A stretch of DNA of 64,000 bases from Arenicellales bacterium (GTDB lineage Bacteria; Pseudomonadota; Gammaproteobacteria; Arenicellales; UBA868): assembly GCA_030754035.1 (NCBI GenBank), contig JASMBC010000002.1, forward strand, positions 15,441 through 79,440. The letters run 5' to 3'. This document shows, in pieces, positions 17,717 to 25,654 of the stretch. Positions within the stretch are counted from its first letter, which is position 1. Each line of letters begins with the position of its first letter. The position numbers and the translations under genes were made by a program. The notes below the pieces were generated by a model. It was not told where the DNA came from. It saw only the letters and a list, made by a program, of their open reading frames with translations, and did not search any database.

Positions 17717-19546
17717 GTGAATAGTGCACTAGAGTTCGCAGCTGCTAGGGTGACTACCTCGGTTTCAGCCGATGGTGGTCTGGTCATCGAATCGCCAGTG
17801 CCGCTGGGCGACTACGAGAATCACCTGGGCGAGATGTTACGGCGCTGGGCACAGGCAGCACCTCAGCGGGTGTTTCTTGCTGAACGTCGTGGTAACGGGG
17901 ACTGGTGGCGTCTGGACTATGCCAGCGCGGCGGCCCAGGCGGATCGGATATCACAGGCATTGCTGGATCGTGGCCTGTCACCAAAGAGACCGGTCATGAT
18001 CCTGTCCGGCAACAGTATCGACCACGCGCTGCTGGCACTGGGTGCGATGCAGGTCGGCATACCTGTGGTGCCAGTGTCACCGGCGTATTCGCTGATGAGC
18101 GAAGATCACGGCAAGCTCAAGGTGCTGTTCGAACTGTGTCAGCCAGGGCTGGTTTATGCCGCGCAGGGCGACCCGTTCGCTCAGGCACTGGCGCAACTGC
18201 CATTGGATACGGTTGAACTGGTGGTGACTGATAAGGGGTCGCTGGATACGCCGACGACCGGTTTTGCGGAACTTCTGGCAACAAGCGTTACGCCCGCAGT
18301 GGATAAGGCATTTGCTGCAGTAACGCCAGAACACACGGCGAAGGTTCTGTTTACCTCGGGCTCCACCGGCATGCCCAAGGGAGTCATCAATACTCATAGA
18401 ATGCTCTGCGCTAACCAGAAAAGTGTTGCTCTGGTTTGGCCATTCGTTGAACAAACTCCCCCTGTGCTGGTCGACTGGTTGCCCTGGAATCACACCTTCG
18501 GCGGCAATCACAACTTCAACATGATCCTGCGTAATGGTGGCACCCTTTATATAGATGGCGGTAAGCCGCTACCGGCTCTGATCGGACAAACTGTCACAAA
18601 TCTTCGGGAAGTCTCGCCCACGATCTACTTCAACGTGCCGGTGGGTTACAGCATGCTGTTGCCATACCTTGAGAAGGACGATCTGCTGCGCGAGAGTTTT
18701 TTTTGCAACCTGAAACTGATTTTTTACGCCGCGGCTGCGCTGTCGCAGGACCTGTGGCAGCGTCTTGAGCAGGTCAGCGTAGTTGCCCGTGGTGAGAAAG
18801 TTTCGATGACATCCTCATGGGGGTCTACCGAGACCGCACCACTGGCGACTTCGGTTCACTTTCCTTTGCTTGAGGCCGGAAATATCGGCATCCCCGTGCC
18901 GGGAGTCGCCATAAAAATGTTGCCATCGGGAGACAAAATGGAACTTCGGGTGAGAGGCTCGAACGTGACGCCGGGGTATTTTCGGCAACCGGACTTGACT
19001 GAGTCGATGTTCGACGAAGAAGGGTATTACCGGATCGGTGACGCGGGCAGGCTGGTAGATCCGGATGATCCAGCCAAGGGGATTTTGTTTGATGGTCGCT
19101 TGGCCGAGGACTTCAAGTTGACCAGCGGCAGTTGGGTGGCGGTCGGTGCATTGCGGATCGCGGCAATTGGTGCGGCATCACCCGTGATACAGGACGCCGT
19201 AGTCACCGGTGCTGATCGCGACTGGGTTGGACTGCTGGCCTGGCCGAACCTGGCGGCTTGTCGCAACTTGGCGGGCGCAGCGGATGATCTGCCAGTGCAG
19301 GAACTGTGTGCCAGTAGTGCGGTAAGTCGGCAACTGGTCAATGGATTGAAAGCGTACAACGCTGGGCACCGCGGATCCAGCACCCGGATTGTGCGCGTTA
19401 TGCTGATGAGTGAGCCGCCGCAGATTGATGCCAACGAGGTCACTGACAAGGGCTATATCAACCAGCGTGCAGTGCTCGAACGCCGCAGAGCCTTAGTGGA
19501 TCGACTCTACGCCGAGAGCCCACGCGGGGAAGTGCTGGTGTTGTAA
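17717..19546 (+). CDS. iaaB: Acyl-CoA synthetase (feruloyl-CoA synthetase-like AMP-forming ligase)
   Basis: A 609-residue AMP-forming ligase. The P-loop motif VLFTSGSTGMPKGV, the SSWGSTETAP A5-type motif and the IGDAGRL A7-type motif are present. It belongs to the long feruloyl-CoA synthetase-like branch (around 600 residues) rather than the benzoate-CoA ligase branch seen at 33.7-39 kb, and the C-terminal Lys domain is atypical. Start is a GTG. Coupled to the thiolase gene it matches IaaB, which activates 2-aminophenylsuccinate; cinnamate or benzoylacetate are plausible alternatives given the MIO enzyme next door. Confidence 0.75.
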   Translation: MNSALEFAAARVTTSVSADGGLVIESPVPLGDYENHLGEMLRRWAQAAPQRVFLAERRGNGDWWRLDYASAAAQADRISQALLDRGLSPKRPVMILSGNSIDHALLALGAMQVGIPVVPVSPAYSLMSEDHGKLKVLFELCQPGLVYAAQGDPFAQALAQLPLDTVELVVTDKGSLDTPTTGFAELLATSVTPAVDKAFAAVTPEHTAKVLFTSGSTGMPKGVINTHRMLCANQKSVALVWPFVEQTPPVLVDWLPWNHTFGGNHNFNMILRNGGTLYIDGGKPLPALIGQTVTNLREVSPTIYFNVPVGYSMLLPYLEKDDLLRESFFCNLKLIFYAAAALSQDLWQRLEQVSVVARGEKVSMTSSWGSTETAPLATSVHFPLLEAGNIGIPVPGVAIKMLPSGDKMELRVRGSNVTPGYFRQPDLTESMFDEEGYYRIGDAGRLVDPDDPAKGILFDGRLAEDFKLTSGSWVAVGALRIAAIGAASPVIQDAVVTGADRDWVGLLAWPNLAACRNLAGAADDLPVQELCASSAVSRQLVNGLKAYNAGHRGSSTRIVRVMLMSEPPQIDANEVTDKGYINQRAVLERRRALVDRLYAESPRGEVLVL

Positions 19547-19558
19547 CGCGGCTGGCGC

Positions 19559-20023
19559 TCAGTCAAGTGGTAAAGCGGTGGTGTATTTCTTCGGCCGCAG
19601 CACAAAGGAAGTATTGACCGCACGGATAGCGGGCACCTGCAGCAGTCGAGTCGTGAGAAAATTCTCGAAAGCGCTCATGTCGGCTACCACGATCTTCAGC
19701 ATGTAGTCATAGTCGCCGCTGGTCATGTAACACTCGAGAATCTCCGGCCAGCCACGGACCGCATCGTCGAACTGGGCGACGGTTTCCGGGTGGTGGTTTT
19801 CCAGCGAGACGTGAGCAAAAGCGCGCAGCGTAAACCCGAGTTGCTCGGTATCGAGCTGTGCCGAGTAGCCACGAATAACACCGCGTTGCTCGAGTTCCCG
19901 CAGTCGGCGCCAGCACGGTGACGGCGACAGGCCGATTTTTTGCGCCAGATCCCGATTGGATATGCGTCCGTGCGATTGCAGCGTGGTCAGGATGGCGCGC
20001 TCGTAGCGATCAAGTTTCAACAT
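19559..20023 (-). CDS. Lrp/AsnC family transcriptional regulator
   Basis: A 154-residue Lrp/AsnC protein: N-terminal HTH (ILTTLQSHGRISNRDLAQKI, then LSPSPCWRRLREL) and a C-terminal RAM effector domain (YMTSGDYDYMLKIVV). It is transcribed away from the MIO lyase gene, and the family commonly senses amino acids, so control of the 20293-23247 genes by phenylalanine or tyrosine is a reasonable inference. Its 3' end converges on the ligase gene with a 12-base gap. Confidence 0.88.
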   Translation of the reverse strand: MLKLDRYERAILTTLQSHGRISNRDLAQKIGLSPSPCWRRLRELEQRGVIRGYSAQLDTEQLGFTLRAFAHVSLENHHPETVAQFDDAVRGWPEILECYMTSGDYDYMLKIVVADMSAFENFLTTRLLQVPAIRAVNTSFVLRPKKYTTALPLD

Positions 20024-20292
20024 CGTTGGTTATTCCCAGTTTTGTTTTTAACTGCTGTGGACACGCGCAGTGAGTAACGATACATTCTCCGCAATATAAT
20101 TGCAAAAATAGTACAAAATCAACTGAAACATTTCTTAAATACTTTAAAAACAGGCGATAAAAACAAAGAAATTGCCGTCTTTTCGTTGTCTAATTGCTGA
20201 GAATTTTCCCTGGCCGGTTTCTTGGGCCATGGGTTTGACAGACAACCGTAGCGCGGCGCCACCAGCCGTGGTGGCCGCAACAGGAGACAACA
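20024..20292 (+). promoter_or_regulatory. Divergent control region between the Lrp gene and the MIO enzyme gene
   Basis: 269 bases, strongly AT-rich from about 20085 to 20210 (runs of A and T, for example AATATAATTGCAAAAATAG), in contrast to the flanking coding DNA. It must carry the promoters of both divergent genes and the likely Lrp site. The last 35 bases hold an inverted repeat, GCCACCA-GCCG-TGGTGGC at 20258-20275, directly followed by the AGGAGA ribosome site for the ATG at 20293, so a hairpin in the leader could affect translation. Exact promoter elements are not called. Confidence 0.45.
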
Positions 20293-21942
20293 ATGACGAT
20301 CAGCAGTGGGACACTGGTTCTAGATGGGCAGGAGCTTTCATTGGAAGAATTAGTTGAGGTCGGACGTGACCCTTCAATCAGCATTTCAATTCAACCTAGC
20401 AATTGGCCGAAGATCGAGCAGTGTCGAGCCCTGGTCGAAAAGTGGGCCGATGAAGAACAGGTCATCTATGGCGTCAATACCAGTTGTGGTGGACTGGTCA
20501 ACTACTTGCTGCCTAAAGGTAACGACCGCGAGTTTCAGCGAAATCTGATTCGCAGCGTATCGACCAACGTGGGTGCTTTTTTGCCTGATGAACTGGTCAG
20601 AACTACCATGATTGCGCGGGTCAATTCGCTGTGTCGGGGCTACTCTGGTATTAAACCGGAGAATCTCAAGATTTATCTGGAGATGATCAATCGGGGCGTC
20701 GTGCCGTGTATACCCGAACAGGGCTCACTGGGATCAAGCGGTGACCTGGGACCACTAGGGTGCATCGCCTGTGTGGCCATTGGCGAGTGGAAGGCCCATT
20801 ATCAGGGCAAGCTCATGGATGGGGCTGCAGCGATGGCAGCGGCCGGTATTCCACTGATGAAGCTCAATGCCAAGGAGGGTTTGTCGATGATCAACGGCAC
20901 CTCCTGTATGGCCGCTATTGCCAGCAGCAATGTTTTTGAGGCCGGCCTTGCGATCAAGCAGTCGGATGCGCTGGCGGCGCTGTCGATCGAGACCTTGCTG
21001 GGGCGCGCAAACCCGTTTGATCTGCGGGTGCATCGGCAGAAATACCACCCCGGGCAATATGCCACCGCCTATAACTTGAGCAAATTGCTCGAAGGTAGTG
21101 ATTTGGTGTTGGATGAGCAGGAAGTTTCAGAGAATCTTCAGGAGTTGTTGAAAAAGAACAACAATATCCAGGCGGCTGACATTCCGGTAGAGGACGCCTA
21201 TTCACTTCGCTGCACACCGCAACTGATCGGCCCTTGCCGCGATGGGCTCCAGTTCGCCCGGGACATCGTTAATCGTGAAATTAACAGCAGTAATGACAAC
21301 CCGCTCATATTCACAGAGTACGATACTTTCATCCACAATGGTCACTTCCAGGGTCAGTACCTGTCTCTCGCCATGGACAACATCGCGACAGTGATGACCA
21401 CTGTCAGCGTGATCAGCGACCGGCGTGTCGATCGCTTCATGGATGCCAGTCACAGCGTGGGGTTACCACCTTTTTTGGTTGCCAATGATACTGGCCTGCG
21501 GATGGGCTTTATGCCGGGGCAGTTCATGACTTCCTCGGTCGTGGCCGAGAACCGCACCCTGTGTTTGCCAGCATCGGTGCAATCGATACCTTCGACTGCG
21601 GACTTTCAGGACGTCGTCAGTTTCGGCCTGATCGCCGGGCGCAAGGCACGCAAAGTGATTCGTAACACCAACTATGTGTTGGCGTTCGAACTGATGTGTG
21701 GTGCGCAAGCCGCTGACATTCGTGGTGCCCACCGTCTGGGCCCGGCATCGCGGGCGTTGTACGAGGCGACCCGGGAAACGGTGCCCTACCTGGACTACGA
21801 TACCGTTATCATCGATTATCTGGAAGAGATTGCCCGGCGTCTGCGCCAGGGTGAGTTCCTCGAGCGGGTGGAACAGGTGGTTGGGCCATTGATGATGAAC
21901 GATACTTCCGGTGGTTCCGAGGAGTTGGCTAAGGCGGCTTGA
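20293..21942 (+). CDS. MIO-type aromatic amino acid ammonia-lyase or 2,3-aminomutase (HAL/PAL family)
   Basis: A 549-residue member of the histidine/phenylalanine ammonia-lyase family. It keeps the catalytic Tyr (IYGVNTSCGG, Y59), the MIO-forming triad as Ser148-Ser149-Gly150 within GSLGSSGDLGPLG (usually Ala-Ser-Gly), MINGTSCM, EDAYSLRCTPQ and SSNDNPL. At the selectivity loop it reads NLIRSVSTNVG, without the His that marks tyrosine and histidine lyases, so phenylalanine or a related aromatic amino acid is likely. The next gene is a beta-amino acid-type transaminase, which favours an aminomutase making a beta-amino acid; a simple lyase giving cinnamate is the alternative. Start has AGGAGA 6 bases upstream. 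Confidence 0.85.
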   Translation: MTISSGTLVLDGQELSLEELVEVGRDPSISISIQPSNWPKIEQCRALVEKWADEEQVIYGVNTSCGGLVNYLLPKGNDREFQRNLIRSVSTNVGAFLPDELVRTTMIARVNSLCRGYSGIKPENLKIYLEMINRGVVPCIPEQGSLGSSGDLGPLGCIACVAIGEWKAHYQGKLMDGAAAMAAAGIPLMKLNAKEGLSMINGTSCMAAIASSNVFEAGLAIKQSDALAALSIETLLGRANPFDLRVHRQKYHPGQYATAYNLSKLLEGSDLVLDEQEVSENLQELLKKNNNIQAADIPVEDAYSLRCTPQLIGPCRDGLQFARDIVNREINSSNDNPLIFTEYDTFIHNGHFQGQYLSLAMDNIATVMTTVSVISDRRVDRFMDASHSVGLPPFLVANDTGLRMGFMPGQFMTSSVVAENRTLCLPASVQSIPSTADFQDVVSFGLIAGRKARKVIRNTNYVLAFELMCGAQAADIRGAHRLGPASRALYEATRETVPYLDYDTVIIDYLEEIARRLRQGEFLERVEQVVGPLMMNDTSGGSEELAKAA

Positions 21943-21984
21943 ACCAGGTTTTTTCCCTGGACATCAAGGCCGTAGCAGAACACG

Positions 21985-23247
21985 ATGCAACGCCAGGTGA
22001 TTGAAAGCCGCTATCGGGAACTGACCGCGAGTAGTGCCCGCGCCTTCAGTGAAGCTAAGCGTTGGCTCCCCGGGGGGTGTTCACGACAGGCAGGCTTCTG
22101 GCATCCCTATCCCCTTACTTTCGTGCGCGGTGAAACATGTTACCTGTGGGATCTGGATGGCAGACGTTATATCGATCTTCTCGGTAACTACACAGCATTG
22201 GTACACGGTCATGCCTATCCACCGATAGTAGCGGCAGCACGGGCCCGAACTGACGACAGTTCCTGCTGGGTCGGTAACAACGAGGAACAGGTTCGGCTTG
22301 CCCGGCTGCTGGTCGAACGGGTCGGCTCAGTGGAACAGGTACGGTTTACCAATTCGGGTACCGAGGCAGCCAATCTTGCCCTGATGATCGCGCGCCGCTG
22401 GACCGGCCGCGATAAGGTGTTAATGGCCCGAGGTGGTTACCATGGCTCATTGATGGAGTTTGAGACCGGCTTTGGGGGCGCCACCGGCCCACTGACCTGT
22501 ATTGCCCAGTATGGTGACCTGCCCGCGTTTCAGGAAGTGCTCTCACAAGAGGGTGAATCCATAGCTGCAGTCTTCCTTGAACCGGTTATGGGGGCGGGCG
22601 GCGTGATTTCCGGCAGTCAAGAGTTCATCGAAGGCGTGCGCGAGGCTGCCCACTCAGCTGGTGCGCTATTTGTTCTGGATGAGGTTTTGACCCTGCGGTT
22701 GGCCCGCGGTGGTCGGCAGGCGCAACTCGGAGTCACGCCGGATCTAACCCTGTTTGGCAAGCTGATTGGTGGCGGCTTCCCGGTAGGGGCAGTCGGGGGT
22801 GGCCGGGAACTGCTGGAATTGTTCGACCCCGCCAATCCACGAATCTTTCATACCGGCACCTTCAACGCTAATCCAGTTACCATGGCAGCAGGGGTTGCCT
22901 CGGTCGAGGCGCTGACTGCCGAACGCATCGACCACATGGATGCTCTTGCCGAGAAACTGAAAAACGGGCTGTTGCAGGCCGCCAGTCAGGCGGGGTTAGC
23001 CTTGTCGATCAATCACACGGGCTCGATCATGAATCTGTTTTTTTCCGACTCGCCTGGCACGGCCTATGGTGCGCGTGACGACCAGGAACTGATGGCCCGT
23101 TTTCACCTGGCAGCTTTGAATCATGGGTTGTTCCTCGCTCCACGTGGGCTGATTGCCTTGTCCACAGTAATGAGCGGCGCGACTATTGACGAGGTGCTCG
23201 AGCGCGCAGTTGCGGCACTGGCAGATACCGCGTCGGCAGAACTTTGA
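21985..23247 (+). CDS. Class III PLP aminotransferase resembling beta-phenylalanine aminotransferase
   Basis: A 420-residue class III (glutamate-1-semialdehyde-like fold) aminotransferase. PLP Lys is K259 (TLFGKLIGGG), the ring-binding Asp is D232 (VLDEVL), and the FTNSGTEA phosphate loop is intact. From memory of the beta-phenylalanine aminotransferase of Variovorax, two substrate-binding Arg residues are in equivalent places: R34 in GGCSRQAGFWHPYP and R387 in LAPRGLIALS. It lies 42 bases after the MIO gene on the same strand. A proposed role is conversion of a 3-amino-3-arylpropanoate to the 3-keto acid. Glutamate-1-semialdehyde mutase is unlikely because the context is catabolic. No good ribosome site is visible. 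Confidence 0.78.
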   Translation: MQRQVIESRYRELTASSARAFSEAKRWLPGGCSRQAGFWHPYPLTFVRGETCYLWDLDGRRYIDLLGNYTALVHGHAYPPIVAAARARTDDSSCWVGNNEEQVRLARLLVERVGSVEQVRFTNSGTEAANLALMIARRWTGRDKVLMARGGYHGSLMEFETGFGGATGPLTCIAQYGDLPAFQEVLSQEGESIAAVFLEPVMGAGGVISGSQEFIEGVREAAHSAGALFVLDEVLTLRLARGGRQAQLGVTPDLTLFGKLIGGGFPVGAVGGGRELLELFDPANPRIFHTGTFNANPVTMAAGVASVEALTAERIDHMDALAEKLKNGLLQAASQAGLALSINHTGSIMNLFFSDSPGTAYGARDDQELMARFHLAALNHGLFLAPRGLIALSTVMSGATIDEVLERAVAALADTASAEL

Positions 23248-23301
23248 GCAAACTGGTACCGAATCCGCCGGCTGGTGTCGTGTTGCACCTATAAATTTTT
23301 A

Positions 23302-23317
23302 GGCCGATGCTTCGGCC
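23302..23317. other. Perfect stem-loop between convergent genes
   Basis: GGCCGA-TGCT-TCGGCC, a 6-bp perfect stem with a 4-base loop, lies between the aminotransferase and the AOR gene, which converge. On the + strand it follows rather than precedes a T run, so it is not a standard intrinsic terminator, but it is the only strong hairpin in the gap and may end transcripts or protect 3' ends. Confidence 0.35.
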
Positions 23318-23428
23318 AGCACTGGCGGTAGGATCGAGTCACGGCACTTTGTGCTCCTGCAGCAATGGTAACGGTGCATGGTTGGGGTCGGGTGTGATCA
23401 CCAGCGAGTGGCCGCAACCGAGGCAGCT

Positions 23429-25654
23429 TCAGCCGCCGCTTATTGCGCTGACGAAGGAAATCCGGTCACCATCATGTATCCGGGTCGCCCGCTCGCCGGA
23501 CATGATCGTCTGGCCGTTGAGAATAGCCAGGGACAACTCGCCATCCAGCCGCTCGGCAAGAGTCGGGCGGCACCGTGCCAGTGTAACGCGCAACTCAGCC
23601 AGGTCAGCAACCGGTTCGTCCAGCAGAACTGTTTCGGCTGGTTGCCCGGCTTCCCGGGGAAAATCAATAGTGACCGCAAAACCGGTGGCCGCGCGTACCA
23701 ATGCCGCGCGCCACTGGGGGTGTGGAAGCCCGGCCTCTGTCAGCCCGGCTACCTCGTAGAAACGCATCTTGAGAGCCTCGAATGCGACTGAGTCCAGCCG
23801 TTCACCCTGGTAGGGGCCATCACTGACGCCCTCCAGGAACCAGCGTCGAGGGAGCGTATCATCGGCCGGACCCAGACCAAGGCGATGATTGAGTAGCCGC
23901 TCCAGGCCATTGATATTGGCGCCAGCGGCCTCAACCGTTGCAGCACTCATCTCGACCCCGGTCAACTGCTGTAGTTGGCCCGCAAAGTCATGGCAATCCG
24001 GGAGGCTGGGTGAATTGAACAGCCAGGTATTGAAGCGGCACATGCCCACCGCATCGCCACTGGCATAGACACGCTCACAGCGGGCTACAGCATACTCCTT
24101 GCCCTCGTAGTCGTTGGGTCGGGCCGCTACCTCACCATCGTACAATGCCTGCTTGAACTGTGGGTCGTCATTGATTCGCGCATTGATCTCAAGTGTGACC
24201 CGGTTGCGCAGGTGATCCATGCCGCGGGTTGCAACCGCCAGCCCGAGCGCGAAAGCTTTGATGATGCGCGCATCATGGGGATCTGACTGGAACAGGCCCT
24301 TCGATGCCATGCGGTAATCCAGCGCTGCAGATGGATATTTTCCGTGCGCCACCGCTTTACCTGAGTCGGCCAGAGTATCGCCAAAACCGTTGCGCTCGGC
24401 GATCAAGAGTAGCAGGTGCTCAATCAGTTCAGCGTCACCCCAATTCAGTTCGAGGCCGCCAGTATCCGCGGTAGTCAGCAGGTCACGCTGGTACAGTTCC
24501 ATGGCCCAGGCAATGGCACTTCCGGTGCTGGCTGAGTCCAGGCCGAGGTCGTTGAGCATATTGTTGAATCGGACGACCTGTTGCGGTTGGTCAATACCCA
24601 GGCCCGGCCCGAACTTGCCGAGCGTGACATATTCCGGGCCATCACCATGTAACCAGTTATCCTCGTTCGGTTCGTTATCGGTTGCCTCGGGAACTGTCGG
24701 CAGGCGGTTGCGGGCACGACAGTGCACCGGGCATTTGTAGCAACCAGCCATGCCATCGCGGTAAGTATCGAAGTGCTCCGCGTCAAGCGTTTCCCGCCAA
24801 CCGGTCTGCTGGTTGTTGCGAACGCCCAACGCGCCCAGCAACCGGCTTGGCTTGTAGAGAAATGGGGTACCGACTGTCTTCAGTACTTTGCGTGTCACAC
24901 TGGTACTGAGAATCTTGCGGCCGATCGCTTTGCTCGCGGCCCGGTAGTCATCGTCCATCGGCCAAGCGGGTGGGCGGCCCAGGATCAGGATTGCCTTGAG
25001 GCCCAGGGCCCCCATTTTGGCACCGCCCCCTCCGCGCGCCCAGATGGACTTCGGTCCGGCCATAATTCCTGCGCATAAGACCAGGTTCTCACCTGCCCGG
25101 GTGATCCGGGCCATCGCCATATCGCGGCCTTCCTGGCAGGCGAAGTCCCCTTCGATCGCTGTTGTCAGGGCAATGTTATCCATGCCTTGGTAGCAATCTC
25201 CATCCAGAAACTCGGTCGTACCCTGGCCCAGTTTCAGCACGGTCCATCCCGGTGAGCGGCCGTAGAGCACAATATGGTCAATACCATGGCGGCGCATAAA
25301 CGACGGGAAGTAATCACCGGCGTTGCTGTCAAGTATGGCGTCACTGTCTGGAGCCACCCCACTGACGTTGCCGCGGGGTGCTCCGGGGATTAGCGAGGTC
25401 AGCACTCCGGCGCCGAAGATCAGTGGAACCTGTGGGTCCAGCGGATCCAACCCTTCCGGGAGCAGGTTGTACAGCAGTGCCATGTTCGCGCCACGGCCTC
25501 CCAGGTAGTTCTCAAAGATCTCCCGTGGCAAAAAATAACGACAGGTTTCATGCCGCTCAAGATCGACAAACAGTGTGCCACCCTGGGTAGCAAATTGTGG
25601 TTCGTCGTGCAGGCGATCGCACAAGCGTGTAACTCGCTCACGGGTATCCATCAT
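23429..25654 (-). CDS. Aldehyde:ferredoxin oxidoreductase (AOR family) fused to a C-terminal MoaD-like domain
   Basis: A 741-residue tungstopterin oxidoreductase. Typical AORs have about 605-620 residues. The N-terminal GGRGANMALLYNLLP segment, the [4Fe-4S] Cys motif CYKCPVHC and the late Cys in GMCRF mark the AOR fold. Residues from about 658 to the end form a ubiquitin-like MoaD/ThiS domain (VTIDFPREAG, TLAERLDGELSLAILNG, IHDGDRISFVSAISGG) ending in the diagnostic Gly-Gly. MoaD delivers sulfur for the pterin cofactor, so the enzyme carries its own cofactor-assembly partner in cis. Likely substrates are arylacetaldehydes or benzaldehyde; a BamB-like role is a weaker alternative. The start overlaps the bzdR stop by one base. 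Confidence 0.82.
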   Translation of the reverse strand: MMDTRERVTRLCDRLHDEPQFATQGGTLFVDLERHETCRYFLPREIFENYLGGRGANMALLYNLLPEGLDPLDPQVPLIFGAGVLTSLIPGAPRGNVSGVAPDSDAILDSNAGDYFPSFMRRHGIDHIVLYGRSPGWTVLKLGQGTTEFLDGDCYQGMDNIALTTAIEGDFACQEGRDMAMARITRAGENLVLCAGIMAGPKSIWARGGGGAKMGALGLKAILILGRPPAWPMDDDYRAASKAIGRKILSTSVTRKVLKTVGTPFLYKPSRLLGALGVRNNQQTGWRETLDAEHFDTYRDGMAGCYKCPVHCRARNRLPTVPEATDNEPNEDNWLHGDGPEYVTLGKFGPGLGIDQPQQVVRFNNMLNDLGLDSASTGSAIAWAMELYQRDLLTTADTGGLELNWGDAELIEHLLLLIAERNGFGDTLADSGKAVAHGKYPSAALDYRMASKGLFQSDPHDARIIKAFALGLAVATRGMDHLRNRVTLEINARINDDPQFKQALYDGEVAARPNDYEGKEYAVARCERVYASGDAVGMCRFNTWLFNSPSLPDCHDFAGQLQQLTGVEMSAATVEAAGANINGLERLLNHRLGLGPADDTLPRRWFLEGVSDGPYQGERLDSVAFEALKMRFYEVAGLTEAGLPHPQWRAALVRAATGFAVTIDFPREAGQPAETVLLDEPVADLAELRVTLARCRPTLAERLDGELSLAILNGQTIMSGERATRIHDGDRISFVSAISGG

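Noticed and set aside
21944-21960. CCAGG-N7-CCTGG as terminator between the MIO and aminotransferase genes
   Set aside because: The stem is only 5 bp and the T run lies inside the loop, so termination is unlikely; the genes probably form one operon.
23342-23428. Open frame continuing for 29 codons past the AOR stop (- strand), with a CLGCGH motif, as if TGA were read through or encoded selenocysteine
   Set aside because: The protein before the stop already ends in the Gly-Gly a MoaD domain needs, no selenocysteine insertion hairpin is recognisable, and the extension is short.
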